From NCBI GenBank assembly GCA_963555705.1, contig OY743174.1, forward strand, positions 61,774,234 to 61,838,233: DNA of 64,000 nucleotides. Direction: 5' to 3'. A program made the translations under genes and the position numbers. Origin of the DNA: Ligustrum vulgare (lineage: Eukaryota > Streptophyta > Magnoliopsida > Lamiales > Oleaceae). This document shows, in pieces, positions 43,580 to 55,676 of this stretch. The first letter of the stretch is position 1. Every line of letters begins with the position of its first letter. The notes below the pieces were generated by a model. The model saw only the letters and a program-made list of their open reading frames with translations. It did no database searches and had not been told where the DNA came from.

Positions 43580-45720
43580 TGTTAAGTGCATTTTTATACA
43601 CTTTTTATACCTTTAAATTAGTATATTTTGGAACATCTTGAGCAAATATCTACTAATTTATGCATATTTTGTATTTAAGTAGGTTAATATCCAAGTTGAG
43701 GCCAAAAACCACAAAAGGAGTGAAGATTCTGCTGAAATTCCAAGTTCGGGGACCATTTTGTCACTTTCGGGAAGTTTTGGACAAACCGTGCAATTAACCA
43801 AGGGACCAAACATGATGGAGAGTATGGGAAAAAGATAACATTGTGCTGGAAATCATGGAGATGCTGAAAAGTGAAGGAAAAGGACAGACACACTTGCTGG
43901 AAAAACTCACACCGGCTGGAAAGAGAAATGCAAGTTGGAAACACAAGCTGGAACATGATGCCGGCTGGAAAGGAACAAAAGCTGGAAAAACATGTGGGAG
44001 ATGCTGAAAAAGGAAGAGGAGAACGAGGAAGAAAGCATGGGCAGCTTGGTGGATGAGTTGGTGCACGCTGGAGATTGGGAGATATACATATTTATACACA
44101 CAAACCAGAGGAGAGGGGGAAGTATTGGACTGCAGGTGACAGCTGCAGTAGAAATTCGTCTGAAATTCAGTAGATAGAGAGGAACCGGGGGGTGCTAGAG
44201 GGCTGGTGACAGAAGCCCAATATTGCTGGTGACAGGAGCAATAACTATCATTGCCTGAGGCTGCTACTACTGCTGAGGTGAAGCTGGTTTCACTGAAGTT
44301 GCTGGTTAATTGCTTGAGGCAGAAAGAGGGAGACCAGACGGGAGTGTGCACTGCTGGTGACAGCAGCAGTGGGATTGTCCAGTTGGACTGCCATTTTTAT
44401 ACGATAGATAGCTAGGTAATTGCTGATTTCAAATTGGCTGCTGGAACCAGCTGTATTGATTTGCTGAAAAAAAACCAACATTGCTGAGGACACTGCTGAT
44501 GCTGGTGCAACTGGAACTGCTTAACACTGCTGGAATGCTGCTGTGGGGACTGAAGGCTGCTGTTGCTGATTCCAGATAGGCTGTTGCTGCTGATAACCAA
44601 CATTGCTGAGGACGCTGCTGATGCTGGTGCAACTGGAACTGCTTAACACTGCTGGAATGCTGCTGTGGGGACTGAAGGCTGCTGTTGCTGATTCCAGATA
44701 GCCTGCTGCAGCTGGTTGAAGATGACATTGTTGCTGAATTGCTGAATTTCTGTGCTGCTGGTGCTGATTTGCTGGATTTGCTGAATTGCTGGTTTGATGC
44801 TGGTGCCTGCTGCCATGGCTGGAATTGGAATGGAAGGAATCTGGTTCTAGTTGGGGCTCACTGCAGGATGATTCAAACTAAAGTTCAGGGACTGATTTGC
44901 ACATAGTTTGATAGTTGGAGGACCTTGATGCAAATTTCAACAACCTTCTAATTCCGGGTTTTATTTTACTGCTTCATGTTATTTTTAATTTTCGAACGCA
45001 TGTTTAGCTAAATTTAAAGTGTTGGGATTATTGATGAAGCTTGACCTAACTTGATTGATTTTAATGCTTGTATTAAGAATTTAAGCTTTTTATTATCTTG
45101 TGCATTTATTGTTGTATTTATTGACTAGCATTTATTGTGGCCACATTTATGCTTAGGTTTCATGGGATGTGCAATTATTGAGAAATTGTTGTGTATTCTA
45201 GATCAATACAATATTTGCTCTAGGTTCTTGTTTAGGATAGAGATATACCTAAAACCCTAGATGATCCATTGAGCTATTTTCACAAAGGTTTAATGCAATT
45301 GGTGTGTTTTTAATCGACATAGAGATATAGTAGGTTAATGCCACTAATTAGGGTTGATTTCACTCGAGAGAGGTAATTGGCTAAGCTTGGAAAATCGGGT
45401 CTAACATGATTAATGAATTGCGTTTCTATGTGCTTGTTGATAATTCAATTAGGTAATGGTCAAGTGGAATCAAGAATCCCAACACTCCTTTATCATCTTT
45501 TCATCACTATTTTTCTAGTTATTTATTTATAATTGCAACTTTAATTTTAGTACGAAAACTTTCCCCAAACAAACTTTTATTGTGTGTGTTTCTTGTTAAA
45601 ATTAATTATAGTAAAGTGTAGTTGAAATAGACAATCCTTGTGGGATCGATAAACCGGACTCAATTAGTCCACTATCACTTGTATGCGACTCGTGCACTTG
45701 CGGTGTGTTTGTAGCGAACA
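43580..45720 (+). repeat. 5' LTR of the Athila-like element
   Basis: It is 2141 bp. A TATTTATAC box is at about 44090. A CTG/CAG-rich block spans about 44180-44830, with an internal 123-bp tandem duplication (from about 44476 and again from about 44599). Open frames on either strand in this block are Ser/Gln-rich artefacts and repeat in the other LTR. Confidence 0.95.
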
Positions 45721-45726
45721 AGTTTT

Positions 45727-45744
45727 TGGCGCCGTTGCCGGGGA
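45727..45744 (+). other. Primer-binding site, tRNA-Asp type
   Basis: TGGCGCCGTTGCCGGGGA lies six bases inside the left LTR. Its complement matches the 3' end of plant tRNA-Asp (..CCCGGCAACGGCGCCA). Confidence 0.9.
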
Positions 45745-45874
45745 TTGTTTCTATTTAAATTACATTTTAGTTGAAATTAGTCTTAACTATTGGTTACTTT
45801 TATTTCTTGTATAAATTTTATTTTGTGTAAGAAATCTTCTAATCTCTTGTGTTGTTCTAGGTTATTAATTGTGC

Positions 45875-48800
45875 ATGCGTCGAAGTAGAAGTCTTGATCT
45901 AGTTGAAATAGATCCGGATATCGAAGGGACTTTTCGACGAAGGTTAAGGGAACAACGGGAAGCTAGGAGACAACTTCTTACTGGGATGGAAGGAGAAAGA
46001 GTTAACATCGAGCTTAATGCTCCAGCTGCAATTCCTCCAAGGGGTGGAATCCCACCCGGTTTTGTTCCTCAAGCAGCTCGAGCTCAAGTGCCCGTTGTTA
46101 ATGAAGAAGACATGCTTTTTGGGGATTTCATGAATCCTCCTATTGTCGAGAATCAATCAAGCATTGTCTATCCCTCCTACAATCATCCAAATTTCCAACT
46201 TCGGCCGGATGTCATCAATTTATTCTCCAACACCATCTCATTCTATGGGAGGACCGATGAAAATCCACATGCTCATGTGGTACGGTTCCTAGAGATTTGT
46301 AGCAACTTCAACTATGAGGGTGTGAATGTGGAGGCAATCCGGATGAGATTATTTGTACATACTTTGAAGGATAAAGCAAGAGAATGGCTTGACACTTTGC
46401 CTCCGGGGAGTATCACGACTTGGGTGGAGTTTGTCCAAAGGTTCACTACAAAATTTTTCCCACCATCTAGAGTTGCTAAACTCAAGCATGATATTACTAC
46501 ATTTCAACAATTCGAGATGGAGAGCTTTCATGAAGCATGGGAGAGATTCAAGGATATGCTTAGGAAGTGCCCAAATCATGGAATTATATTGGGGCAACAA
46601 GTCAACCACTTCTATGCCGGGCTGACTCCTCCTTGCCGTTCAAATGTGGACTCATCCTCTAATGGGTCCATCAAAACAAAGAGCATTCGGGAAGCTTATG
46701 ATTTGTTTGAAATCATGAGTGAACAAAGTGCAATGTGGCCGGATAGAAGTGCACCAAGGAATTCTGGTGGTGCACGTGGAGGTGATGATTATGCACTTGT
46801 CTTGTCAAAAATTGAATCCTTAGCCAAGAAAGTGGAAGGGTTATCTACTTCAACCTCTAGGCCCGTCAATATGGTTCAAGCCCCTCCGGTATGTGATATA
46901 TGTGGGGCTAATCATCAAAGCTCTATGTGTCCATTGGTGGCAAGTGGTTCTTCATCTACCGAGCAAGTTGCTTATGCTCAAAATTTCCAACGCCAAGGAT
47001 TCAATCCATATGCTCCTACATACAATCCCGGTTGGAGAAATCATCCTAATCTATCTTATGGCAACAATCACAATGTGTTGAATCCAAAGCCACAAGAGAA
47101 GAAAGAAGGATGGGAAGAGGCTATCACCAAGCTAGCAAATCATCAATTGCAATATCAAGAACGCAATGATGCCTCTTTGAAAAATTTGGAGAAGCAAGTG
47201 GGCCAAATAGCTAAACTTCTCTCGGAAAGGCAACAAGGAGCTTTGCCTAGCAACACCGAAACAAATCCTAGGGAAAATGTTCAAGCTATTACAACAAGGA
47301 GCGGGGTGCAATTTCCCGAGATCACGGCCCCACAACCAACAACTCAATCAAACAAGGCTCCCATTGAAGAAAATGAGCATATTCAAGCATCCGAACCAAT
47401 TGTTGAGTTGCCAAAGGAAAGTGAGCCGGAAGCATCCACATCAAAGGCTCCAACACCGATCAAGGCTTATGTGCCTCCTATTCCATTTCCTCAAAGGTTG
47501 CAAAAGCAAAAGCTTGATAGTCAATTTGCCAAATTTTTGGAAGTATTCAAGAAGCTACACATCAACATTCCTTTCGCCGATGCATTAGCTCAAATGCCAA
47601 GCTATGCCAAGTTCATGAAGGATATTCTATCCAACAAAAGAAGGCTTGAAGAGCATGAGACGGTGATGCTAACTGAGGAATGTAGTGCCATCATTCAAAA
47701 CAAGCTTCCTCCAAAAATTAAAGACCCAGGGAGTTTTACTATTCCATGCACTATTGGTGATGTTAATTTTAGTAAAGCTTTATGTGATCTTGGTGCTAGC
47801 ATTAATTTGATGCCTTTGTCCATTTTCAGGAAATTGGAATTGGGGGAAGCTAAAGCAACCACTGTGTCTTTACAATTGGCGGATAGGTCTATCAAATATC
47901 CTCGGGGGATCATTGAGGATGTTCTTGTGAAGGTGGATAAATTCATCTTTCCGGCGGACTTCATTATTCTAGACATGGAGGAAGATCATGACATTCCAAT
48001 CATATTGGGAAGGCCATTTCTAGCAACCGGGAGAGCGCTCATTGATGTGCAAGAAGGGCAATTGATTTTGAGGGTGCAAGATGAGCAAGTCACCTTCAAT
48101 GTGTTGAAGGCCATTAAATACCCCTCGGAGTCCAACTCATGCTTTCGGGTGGATGTAATTGATCATCTAGTGGTAAATTCCTTCAACCGTGAGATTTCTA
48201 AAGATCCATTGGAGTCTTGCATTGCCCACTCTTTGACTATTGAGGATGATGATCATGAAGTTAAACAAATGGCTCATTACTTGGAGGCATCACCACAGTA
48301 TCAACACAAGAGGACCCCCTACTTTGAGGAGTTGAAAAAGAGTTCTTCACCACCCCTACCATCTCTCGAGAAGGCACCTACCCTCGAGCAAAAGCCTCTT
48401 CCTTCTCATTTGAGATATGCTTATTTGGGGGAATCTTCTACCCTTCCGGTCATTATTTCTAATTTATTGAATGAGGTGGAGGAAGACAAATTGCTTCGGG
48501 TATTAAGGGAGCACAAGGAGGCTATTGGATGGACCATCTCGGATATTCGAGGTATTTGTCCTTCATTATGCATGCACAAAATTCTTATGGAAGATGATTT
48601 TAAACCTTCGGTGGAGCATCAACGTCGGTTAAATCCGAACATGAAGGAAGTGGTGAGAACCGAAGTGGTGAAGTGGCTTGATGCGGGTATTATCTATCCA
48701 ATCTCGGATAGTGCATGGGTGAGCCCGGTGCAAGTAGTGCCGAAGAAAGGAGGTGTCACGGTGGTGGAGAATGAGAATAATGAGCTTATTCCAACAAGGC

Positions 48801-51292
48801 CAGTGACGGGGTGGAGAGTTTGCATTGATTATCGCAAGCTCAACAATGCTACTAGGAAGGATCATTTTCCCCTTCCATTCATTGATCAAATGCTTGAGAG
48901 ATTGGCGGGTCACTCTCATTATTGCTTCCTAGATGGGTATTCGGGCTATAATCAAATTTCTATAGCCCCAGAGGATCAAGAAAAGACAACATTCACATGC
49001 CCATATGGAACTTTTGCATATAGGAGGATGCCCTTCGGTCTCTGCAATGCCCCCGCTACTTTCCAAAGGTGCATGATGGCTATTTTCTCCGACATGGTGG
49101 AGAAATTTATGGAGGTATTTATGGATGACTTCTCAGTTTTTGGTACTTCATTTGATGATTGTTTGAATAATTTGAGGATGGTGCTAAAAAGATGTGAGGA
49201 CACCAACTTGGTTTTAAATTGGGAAAAATGCCATTTCATGGTTCGTGAGGGGATAGTTCTTGGACACCGGATTTCAAGTGAGGGGATTGAGGTTGATAAG
49301 GCAAAAATTCAAGTTATCGAAAAATTACCTCCCCCAACCTCGGTAAAAGGTATAAGAAGCTTCTTGGGGCATGCGGGATTTTATAGGAGGTTTATCAAAG
49401 ACTTCTCAAAAATCACGAAGCCACTGTGTTCATTGCTTGAGAAGAGTACCACATATGATTTCTCTAAAGAGTGTCTTCAAGCTTTTAACACTCTTAAAGA
49501 GAAACTCATCACGGCACCAATTATTGTGGCTCCGAATTGGAGTTTGCCCTTTGAGCTTATGTGTGATGCAAGTGATTATGCCGTGGGGGCTGTATTGGGG
49601 CAAAGGAAGGACAAACTCTTGCATGTCATCTACTACGCTAGTAAGACCTTGACCGATGCTCAATTGAATTATGCTACTACCGAGAAGGAAATGCTAGCTG
49701 TGGTCTTTGCTTTTGATAAGTTTCGGTCATATCTTATTGGCTCCAAGGTGATTGTGTATACCGACCACTCGGCCCTCAAGTATTTATTGGCAAAGAAGGA
49801 TGCCAAGCCGCGGTTAATTAGATGGGTTCTTCTCCTCCAAGAGTTTGATTTGGAGATTCGTGACAAGAAGGGAACGGAGAATCTTGTAGCCGATCACTTA
49901 TCTAGACTTGAGCAAACCGAGGAAATTTTGGATGAAGAAATAAGTGAGGTATTCCCGGATGAGCAAATTTTCCAAATCATGGATCTTTTGCAAGCTGCTA
50001 GTGTGCCATGGTATGCGGACCATGTGAATTTTCTTGCAAGTGGCATCACTCCCCCGGACCGCTCTTATCAACAAAGGAAGAAGTTCTTTGCGGATATCAA
50101 GCATTATTTTTGGGATGACCCGTTGTTGTTCAAAAGGGGTCCAGATCAAATCATGAGAAGGTGTGTGCCCGAGGAGGAGATGGAGAAGATTCTTGAACAA
50201 TGTCACTCATCGCCTTATGGAGGCCATTTTGGTGCCGTAAAAACTGCATCGAAGGTTCTTCAATCGGGATTTCATTGGCCCACTTTATTCAAAGATGCTC
50301 ACACACTTGTGTCCAAATGTGACCGATGCCAACGATTAGGTAATATCTCTAACCGAAATGAAATGCCCTTAAATTCTATTTTAGAGGTGGAGATATTCGA
50401 TGTTTGGGGTATTGATTTTATGGGACCTTTTCCATCGTCCTTTTCTAATCAATACATTCTAGTTGCAGTAGACTATGTGTCGAAGTGGGTAGAAGCGGTG
50501 GCACTCCCCACAAATGATGCTCGAGTGGTCGTGAAATTTTTAAAGAAGAATATTTTTACTCGTTATGGTACCCCTCGAGCTATCATTAGTGATGGAGGAA
50601 AACACTTTTGTAACCGCCTCTTCGACTCACTTTTGACCAAGTATGGAGTCAAACATCGAATATCCACTCCTTATCATCCGCAAACAAGTGGGCAGGTTGA
50701 AATTTCAAATAGAGAATTGAAAAAGATCCTTGAAGTGACGGTGAATGCCTCGAGGAAAGACTGGTCCAAGAAATTGGATGATGCATTATGGGCATACCGC
50801 ACCGCTTTCAAGACCCCCATTGGTATGTCTCCATTTCGACTACTATTTGGTAAAGCATGTCATCTTCCGGTTGAGCTTGAGCACCGTGCATATTGGGCAA
50901 CAAAAGTCTTGAATTTTGATATGGAGTTGGCCGGTGAGAAAAGATTACTCCAACTCAATGAGCTTGATGAATTCCGCCTTGAATCATATGAAAATGCTCG
51001 GATTTACAAAGAGAAGACAAAGAGGTGGCATGACAAGAACATTGTGAAGCGGGACTTCCAAGTTGGGCAACAAGTACTTCTCTACAACTCAAGACTTCGA
51101 TTGTTCCCCGGTAAACTCCGCTCTAGATGGTCGGGACCTTTCACCATTGCTCAAATCTTCCCACATGGAGCGGTCGAACTTTATCATGGAAGTAAAGGGA
51201 ACTTCAAAGTAAATGGGCAACGCTTGAAGCCATACTTGGGGGGTCATTATGAAAATGAGAAGTCATCCATCCCTCTTGCAAACCCGGAGTAA
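45875..51292 (+). CDS. Athila-like gag-pol polyprotein, open
   Basis: The first ATG in the open frame is 45875, giving 1805 aa. The gag domain spans about residues 90-250 ([38 protein letters not shown]). A zinc-knuckle variant [13 protein letters not shown] lies near residue 341. An aspartic protease has [10 protein letters not shown] near residue 639. Reverse transcriptase is at about 960-1130, with FMDD near 1084. RNase H begins near 1225 ([17 protein letters not shown]). The integrase has an H2C2 finger near 1443-1480 ([14 protein letters not shown]) and the catalytic triad in WGIDFMG (about 1514), ISDGG (about 1574) and QVEISNRE (about 1612). There is no internal stop, so it may still be active. 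No second RNase H is seen, unlike the Tat element at 20586. Confidence 0.95.
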   Translation: MRRSRSLDLVEIDPDIEGTFRRRLREQREARRQLLTGMEGERVNIELNAPAAIPPRGGIPPGFVPQAARAQVPVVNEEDMLFGDFMNPPIVENQSSIVYPSYNHPNFQLRPDVINLFSNTISFYGRTDENPHAHVVRFLEICSNFNYEGVNVEAIRMRLFVHTLKDKAREWLDTLPPGSITTWVEFVQRFTTKFFPPSRVAKLKHDITTFQQFEMESFHEAWERFKDMLRKCPNHGIILGQQVNHFYAGLTPPCRSNVDSSSNGSIKTKSIREAYDLFEIMSEQSAMWPDRSAPRNSGGARGGDDYALVLSKIESLAKKVEGLSTSTSRPVNMVQAPPVCDICGANHQSSMCPLVASGSSSTEQVAYAQNFQRQGFNPYAPTYNPGWRNHPNLSYGNNHNVLNPKPQEKKEGWEEAITKLANHQLQYQERNDASLKNLEKQVGQIAKLLSERQQGALPSNTETNPRENVQAITTRSGVQFPEITAPQPTTQSNKAPIEENEHIQASEPIVELPKESEPEASTSKAPTPIKAYVPPIPFPQRLQKQKLDSQFAKFLEVFKKLHINIPFADALAQMPSYAKFMKDILSNKRRLEEHETVMLTEECSAIIQNKLPPKIKDPGSFTIPCTIGDVNFSKALCDLGASINLMPLSIFRKLELGEAKATTVSLQLADRSIKYPRGIIEDVLVKVDKFIFPADFIILDMEEDHDIPIILGRPFLATGRALIDVQEGQLILRVQDEQVTFNVLKAIKYPSESNSCFRVDVIDHLVVNSFNREISKDPLESCIAHSLTIEDDDHEVKQMAHYLEASPQYQHKRTPYFEELKKSSSPPLPSLEKAPTLEQKPLPSHLRYAYLGESSTLPVIISNLLNEVEEDKLLRVLREHKEAIGWTISDIRGICPSLCMHKILMEDDFKPSVEHQRRLNPNMKEVVRTEVVKWLDAGIIYPISDSAWVSPVQVVPKKGGVTVVENENNELIPTRPVTGWRVCIDYRKLNNATRKDHFPLPFIDQMLERLAGHSHYCFLDGYSGYNQISIAPEDQEKTTFTCPYGTFAYRRMPFGLCNAPATFQRCMMAIFSDMVEKFMEVFMDDFSVFGTSFDDCLNNLRMVLKRCEDTNLVLNWEKCHFMVREGIVLGHRISSEGIEVDKAKIQVIEKLPPPTSVKGIRSFLGHAGFYRRFIKDFSKITKPLCSLLEKSTTYDFSKECLQAFNTLKEKLITAPIIVAPNWSLPFELMCDASDYAVGAVLGQRKDKLLHVIYYASKTLTDAQLNYATTEKEMLAVVFAFDKFRSYLIGSKVIVYTDHSALKYLLAKKDAKPRLIRWVLLLQEFDLEIRDKKGTENLVADHLSRLEQTEEILDEEISEVFPDEQIFQIMDLLQAASVPWYADHVNFLASGITPPDRSYQQRKKFFADIKHYFWDDPLLFKRGPDQIMRRCVPEEEMEKILEQCHSSPYGGHFGAVKTASKVLQSGFHWPTLFKDAHTLVSKCDRCQRLGNISNRNEMPLNSILEVEIFDVWGIDFMGPFPSSFSNQYILVAVDYVSKWVEAVALPTNDARVVVKFLKKNIFTRYGTPRAIISDGGKHFCNRLFDSLLTKYGVKHRISTPYHPQTSGQVEISNRELKKILEVTVNASRKDWSKKLDDALWAYRTAFKTPIGMSPFRLLFGKACHLPVELEHRAYWATKVLNFDMELAGEKRLLQLNELDEFRLESYENARIYKEKTKRWHDKNIVKRDFQVGQQVLLYNSRLRLFPGKLRSRWSGPFTIAQIFPHGAVELYHGSKGNFKVNGQRLKPYLGGHYENEKSSIPLANPE

Positions 51293-52312
51293 TTGTATCA
51301 AAAAAGTCGAGCTTACGACTTTAACCAAGCGCTTTTTGGGAGGCAACCCAAATTTCTTCTTTTTTAATTTACTTGTATTTATTTACTTTATTTGTTTACT
51401 TTCCTCTTAATTATTTGTCAAACTTTTGTAGGTAACAAATATTTTTGAAAATCCTAAGCGACACTGTACTCAACAAGTTTGGGGGTGAATTACATTCGAC
51501 GAAAGCTTAGGTCAAAATTCAACATCACAAACAAGCATTGAATCAGGGAAGTTTCACTACCTCTTTTCTTCTTTACATATTGTGTCTATTTTCACATTGA
51601 GGACAATGTGTAATTCAAGTTTGGGGGTGTTGACTTCATTTTGCATTTTATCATGTTAGATAGCCTTGCCGGCTTAAGACATTGTGATGTTTGATTTTGT
51701 TCATTTTGTTGTGAATATTGACATGCTAGATAGCCTTGTCGGCTCAAAATGATTTGATGTTTGGAATTGCTGATTAATTCACGAATTATGATCGAATATA
51801 CTACTTGTGCTTATTTTTAGCTTGCTTATCTATGAGTGATCCTGAGTACCCTTGAGCACAATAGTCATAACTAATTGTTGTTGAGATTTGGAATCCATTG
51901 AAGGTTGGAAGAATTTGTGAAGTAGAAATTAGGTTGTGAGCTTGTATCTTAAATTTTCATCAACCTATCCAATTCCTTCTCAATGCTATTAATCTCTTGA
52001 TCTTTTGTGAGACAAGTTTGGGGGTGGTCGAGCTGGTAAAGGAGACGGTCTAGATGTATAGTGATTCCATGCATGCTTGATCTAAATTTGTGTGGAGTGT
52101 TGTTGACGTTAGTATAAGCTAAGTGATGACCAAATGCTAGAAATCTAAGCCCATTTTAATTATTGCATTGCCCTATCTCGTAGCCTTTTTGACTCGAGTA
52201 ATTAAGCCCGTAGGAGTATCTTGAAACTCGGTGCCTTAAGTTTGAAACTTGGGAGTCATCGGCCTAAAGCTCGCTACATGGGTCAATTAGAAAGCTTAAT
52301 GAGTAGGGTACA

Positions 52313-52351
<39 letters not shown>

Positions 52352-53104
52352 CATCATCATTGCATTTGCTTAATAAGTCTACCTCACTTCGTAGCCTTTT
52401 TGACTTGAGTTAGTAAGTCCGTAGGGGTATTTTGAAACCTGGTACCCTTTGATCTTAAAACAATCGGGGAGTTGCCGGCCTAAAGCTCGCTACACGGGTC
52501 AATTAGAAAGCTTAAGGGAGTGAGGAAGTCACGAGCAATCATCACATTAGTTTGTAGAAATCATGCATTCACATTTGCATAAGGGCTTAGATTAATAGTG
52601 GGTTTGAATTGCTTGGTATAAACTTTAATGTTGAAACACTCATTTAGTGGAGAGTCACTGCATATCTAGATTGTTGAGATTGCTGGTAAGTCATAATCAA
52701 GCTTTAGTGGAAAAAAAGAAATGTGTGAATTGAGAGTCACCCCTAGGATTGCATTTCGGGAGAGAAAAGAAATAATATGGGGGGATGAATGTCACGAGAG
52801 GGTAAGAAATGAAATTGACCACTAAGGGTGGATAGTATTATTTTAAAATTTATCCTTCCTATAATGTTTCTTTGAACCTTAGTAATAATTGGAAATGACT
52901 ATGCACACACACACCGATCAAACATGGATAGGCTCAACTTCGTTTTGTAGTATTATTTTGAAAACACAATTGTGAAATCATGCAATTTTACACTCAAGAA
53001 AGAATTTACAAGTTATCTAGCATTGTTGATCATTCATTCATTTACTTTTTGTGTTAGTAGATATTCTTGCTCGAGACGAGCAAGAGTTTAAGTTTGGGGG
53101 TATT
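51293..53104 (+). other. Athila-like 3' non-coding region with repeated polypurine-like motifs
   Basis: No open frame of note, so no env-like gene. The phrase AAGTTTGGGGGTG/TA recurs at about 51475, 51619, 52012 and 53091, the last adjoining the 3' LTR as expected of the polypurine tract. A diverged ~220-bp tandem duplication (about 52170-52310 and 52385-52525) is separated by an A-tract of about 34 bp (52314-52349). 'gatagccttg(c/t)cggct' also occurs twice (51659, 51728). Confidence 0.8.
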
Positions 53105-55245
53105 TGTTAAGTGCATTTTTATACACTTTTTATACCTTTAAATTAGTATATTTTGGAACATCTTGAGCAAATATCTACTAATTTATGCATATTTTGTATT
53201 TAAGTAGGTTAATATCCAAGTTGAGGCCAAAAACCACAAAAGGAGTGAAGATTCTGCTGAAATTCCAAGTTCGGGGACCATTTTGTCACTTTCGGGAAGT
53301 TTTGGACAAACCGTGCAATTAACCAAGGGACCAAACATGATGGAGAGTATGGGAAAAAGATAACATTGTGCTGGAAATCATGGAGATGCTGAAAAGTGAA
53401 GGAAAAGGACAGACACACTTGCTGGAAAAACTCACACCGGCTGGAAAGAGAAATGCAAGTTGGAAACACAAGCTGGAACATGATGCCGGCTGGAAAGGAA
53501 CAAAAGCTGGAAAAACATGTGGGAGATGCTGAAAAAGGAAGAGGAGAACGAGGAAGAAAGCATGGGCAGCTTGGTGGATGAGTTGGTGCACGCTGGAGAT
53601 TGGGAGATATACATATTTATACACACAAACCAGAGGAGAGGGGGAAGTATTGGACTGCAGGTGACAGCTGCAGTAGAAATTCGTCTGAAATTCAGTAGAT
53701 AGAGAGGAACCGGGGGGTGCTAGAGGGCTGGTGACAGAAGCCCAATATTGCTGGTGACAGGAGCAATAACTATCATTGCCTGAGGCTGCTACTACTGCTG
53801 AGGTGAAGCTGGTTTCACTGAAGTTGCTGGTTAATTGCTTGAGGCAGAAAGAGGGAGACCAGACGGGAGTGTGCACTGCTGGTGACAGCAGCAGTGGGAT
53901 TGTCCAGTTGGACTGCCATTTTTATACGATAGATAGCTAGGTAATTGCTGATTTCAAATTGGCTGCTGGAACCAGCTGTATTGATTTGCTGAAAAAAAAC
54001 CAACATTGCTGAGGACACTGCTGATGCTGGTGCAACTGGAACTGCTTAACACTGCTGGAATGCTGCTGTGGGGACTGAAGGCTGCTGTTGCTGATTCCAG
54101 ATAGGCTGTTGCTGCTGATAACCAACATTGCTGAGGACGCTGCTGATGCTGGTGCAACTGGAACTGCTTAACACTGCTGGAATGCTGCTGTGGGGACTGA
54201 AGGCTGCTGTTGCTGATTCCAGATAGCCTGCTGCAGCTGGTTGAAGATGACATTGTTGCTGAATTGCTGAATTTCTGTGCTGCTGGTGCTGATTTGCTGG
54301 ATTTGCTGAATTGCTGGTTTGATGCTGGTGCCTGGTGCCATGGCTGGAATTGGAATGGAAGGAATCTGGTTCTAGTTGGGGCTCACTGCAGGATGATTCA
54401 AACTAAAGTTCAGGGACTGATTTGCACATAGTTTGATAGTTGGAGGACCTTGATGCAAATTTCAACAACCTTCTAATTCCGGGTTTTATTTTACTGCTTC
54501 ATGTTATTTTTAATTTTCGAACGCATGTTTAGCTAAATTTAAAGTGTTGGGATTATTGATGAAGCTTGACCTAACTTGATTGATTTTAATGCTTGTATTA
54601 AGAATTTAAGCTTTTTATTATCTTGTGCATTTATTGTTGTATTTATTGACTAGCATTTATTGTGGCCACATTTATGCTTAGGTTTCATGGGATGTGCAAT
54701 TATTGAGAAATTGTTGTGTATTCTAGATCAATACAATATTTGCTCTAGGTTCTTGTTTAGGATAGAGATATACCTAAAACCCTAGATGATCCATTGAGCT
54801 ATTTTCACAAAGGTTTAATGCAATTGGTGTGTTTTTAATCGACATAGAGATATAGTAGGTTAATGCCACTAATTAGGGTTGATTTCACTCGAGAGAGGTA
54901 ATTGGCTAAGCTTGGAAAATCGGGTCTAACATGATTAATGAATTGCGTTTCTATGTGCTTGTTGATAATTCAATTAGGTAATGGTCAAGTGGAATCAAGA
55001 ATCCCAACACTCCTTTATCATCTTTTCATCACTATTTTTCTAGTTATTTATTTATAATTGCAACTTTAATTTTAGTACGAAAACTTTCCCCAAACAAACT
55101 TTTATTGTGTGTGTTTCTTGTTAAAATTAATTATAGTAAAGTGTAGTTGAAATAGACAATCCTTGTGGGATCGATAAACCGGACTCAATTAGTCCACTAT
55201 CACTTGTATGCGACTCGTGCACTTGCGGTGTGTTTGTAGCGAACA
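53105..55245 (+). repeat. 3' LTR of the Athila-like element
   Basis: It is 2141 bp, the same length as the 5' LTR. The one difference I noticed is 'gcctgctgcc' at 44805-44814 against 'gcctggtgcc' here. It ends directly on the TSD and the rest of RPA coding exon 1. Confidence 0.95.
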
Positions 55246-55600
55246 CCTGAAATTACTCCTGTCCATCAAAAATGGACATCAAAAATCATTGTCGTTGAGA
55301 AATCATATCCTAAAACATCATTCCACAGCCCAAAAAAGTATCAAACTTTACTCTTTATGGACATAGAGGTATGTTATTGTAAGAATGTATTTAAAAAATT
55401 TGAAATTGTCCTATCTTTTTTCTCTTTTGCATTTTTTTGAATTTCCAACAAAAAATTATTCCAACTTCGTCAGTCATGATTTCCTCCTCTTATCTCATTT
55501 TTCTCTTTCTTGTCCTTTTCTTTTGAACGATAAAATAATTCTTATCTTATCTTAATGATGATGAAATCAATACAAAAAATTTACTTGTGTTTTTTTATAT

Positions 55601-55676
55601 TTAGATTAGATTTAGATTAGATTAGATTAAATTATGTTAGATTAGATTAGATTAGATTATTAGATTAGATTACAGG
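55601..55676. repeat. (ATTAG)n microsatellite in RPA intron 1
   Basis: About a dozen imperfect TTAGA/ATTAG units, with two TTTAG/TTAAA variants. Confidence 0.85.

Larger units (their letters stand above)
43580..55245 (+). mobile_element. Young, complete Athila-like Ty3/gypsy retrotransposon
   Basis: Two LTRs of equal length (43580-45720 and 53105-55245) bound it, starting TGTTAAGTGC and ending AGCGAACA. The TSD CCTGA is at 43575-43579 and 55246-55250. A tRNA-Asp-type primer site and an uninterrupted gag-pol follow the left LTR. A purine-rich AGTTTGGGGGTA lies a few bases before the right LTR. Lineage is inferred from the tRNA-Asp primer, the long LTRs, the fused gag-pol with protease [12 protein letters not shown] and RT VFMDDFS, and a long non-coding 3' region where related elements may carry an env-like gene. 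Confidence 0.95.

Noticed and set aside
43684..44906. Minus- and plus-strand open frames rich in Ser/Gln or Leu/Val
   Set aside because: They lie in the Athila-like LTR, recur identically at 53209-54431, and reflect the CTG-rich block.
45869..45874. gag-pol start at 45869
   Set aside because: The codon there is TTG; the first ATG in the frame is 45875.
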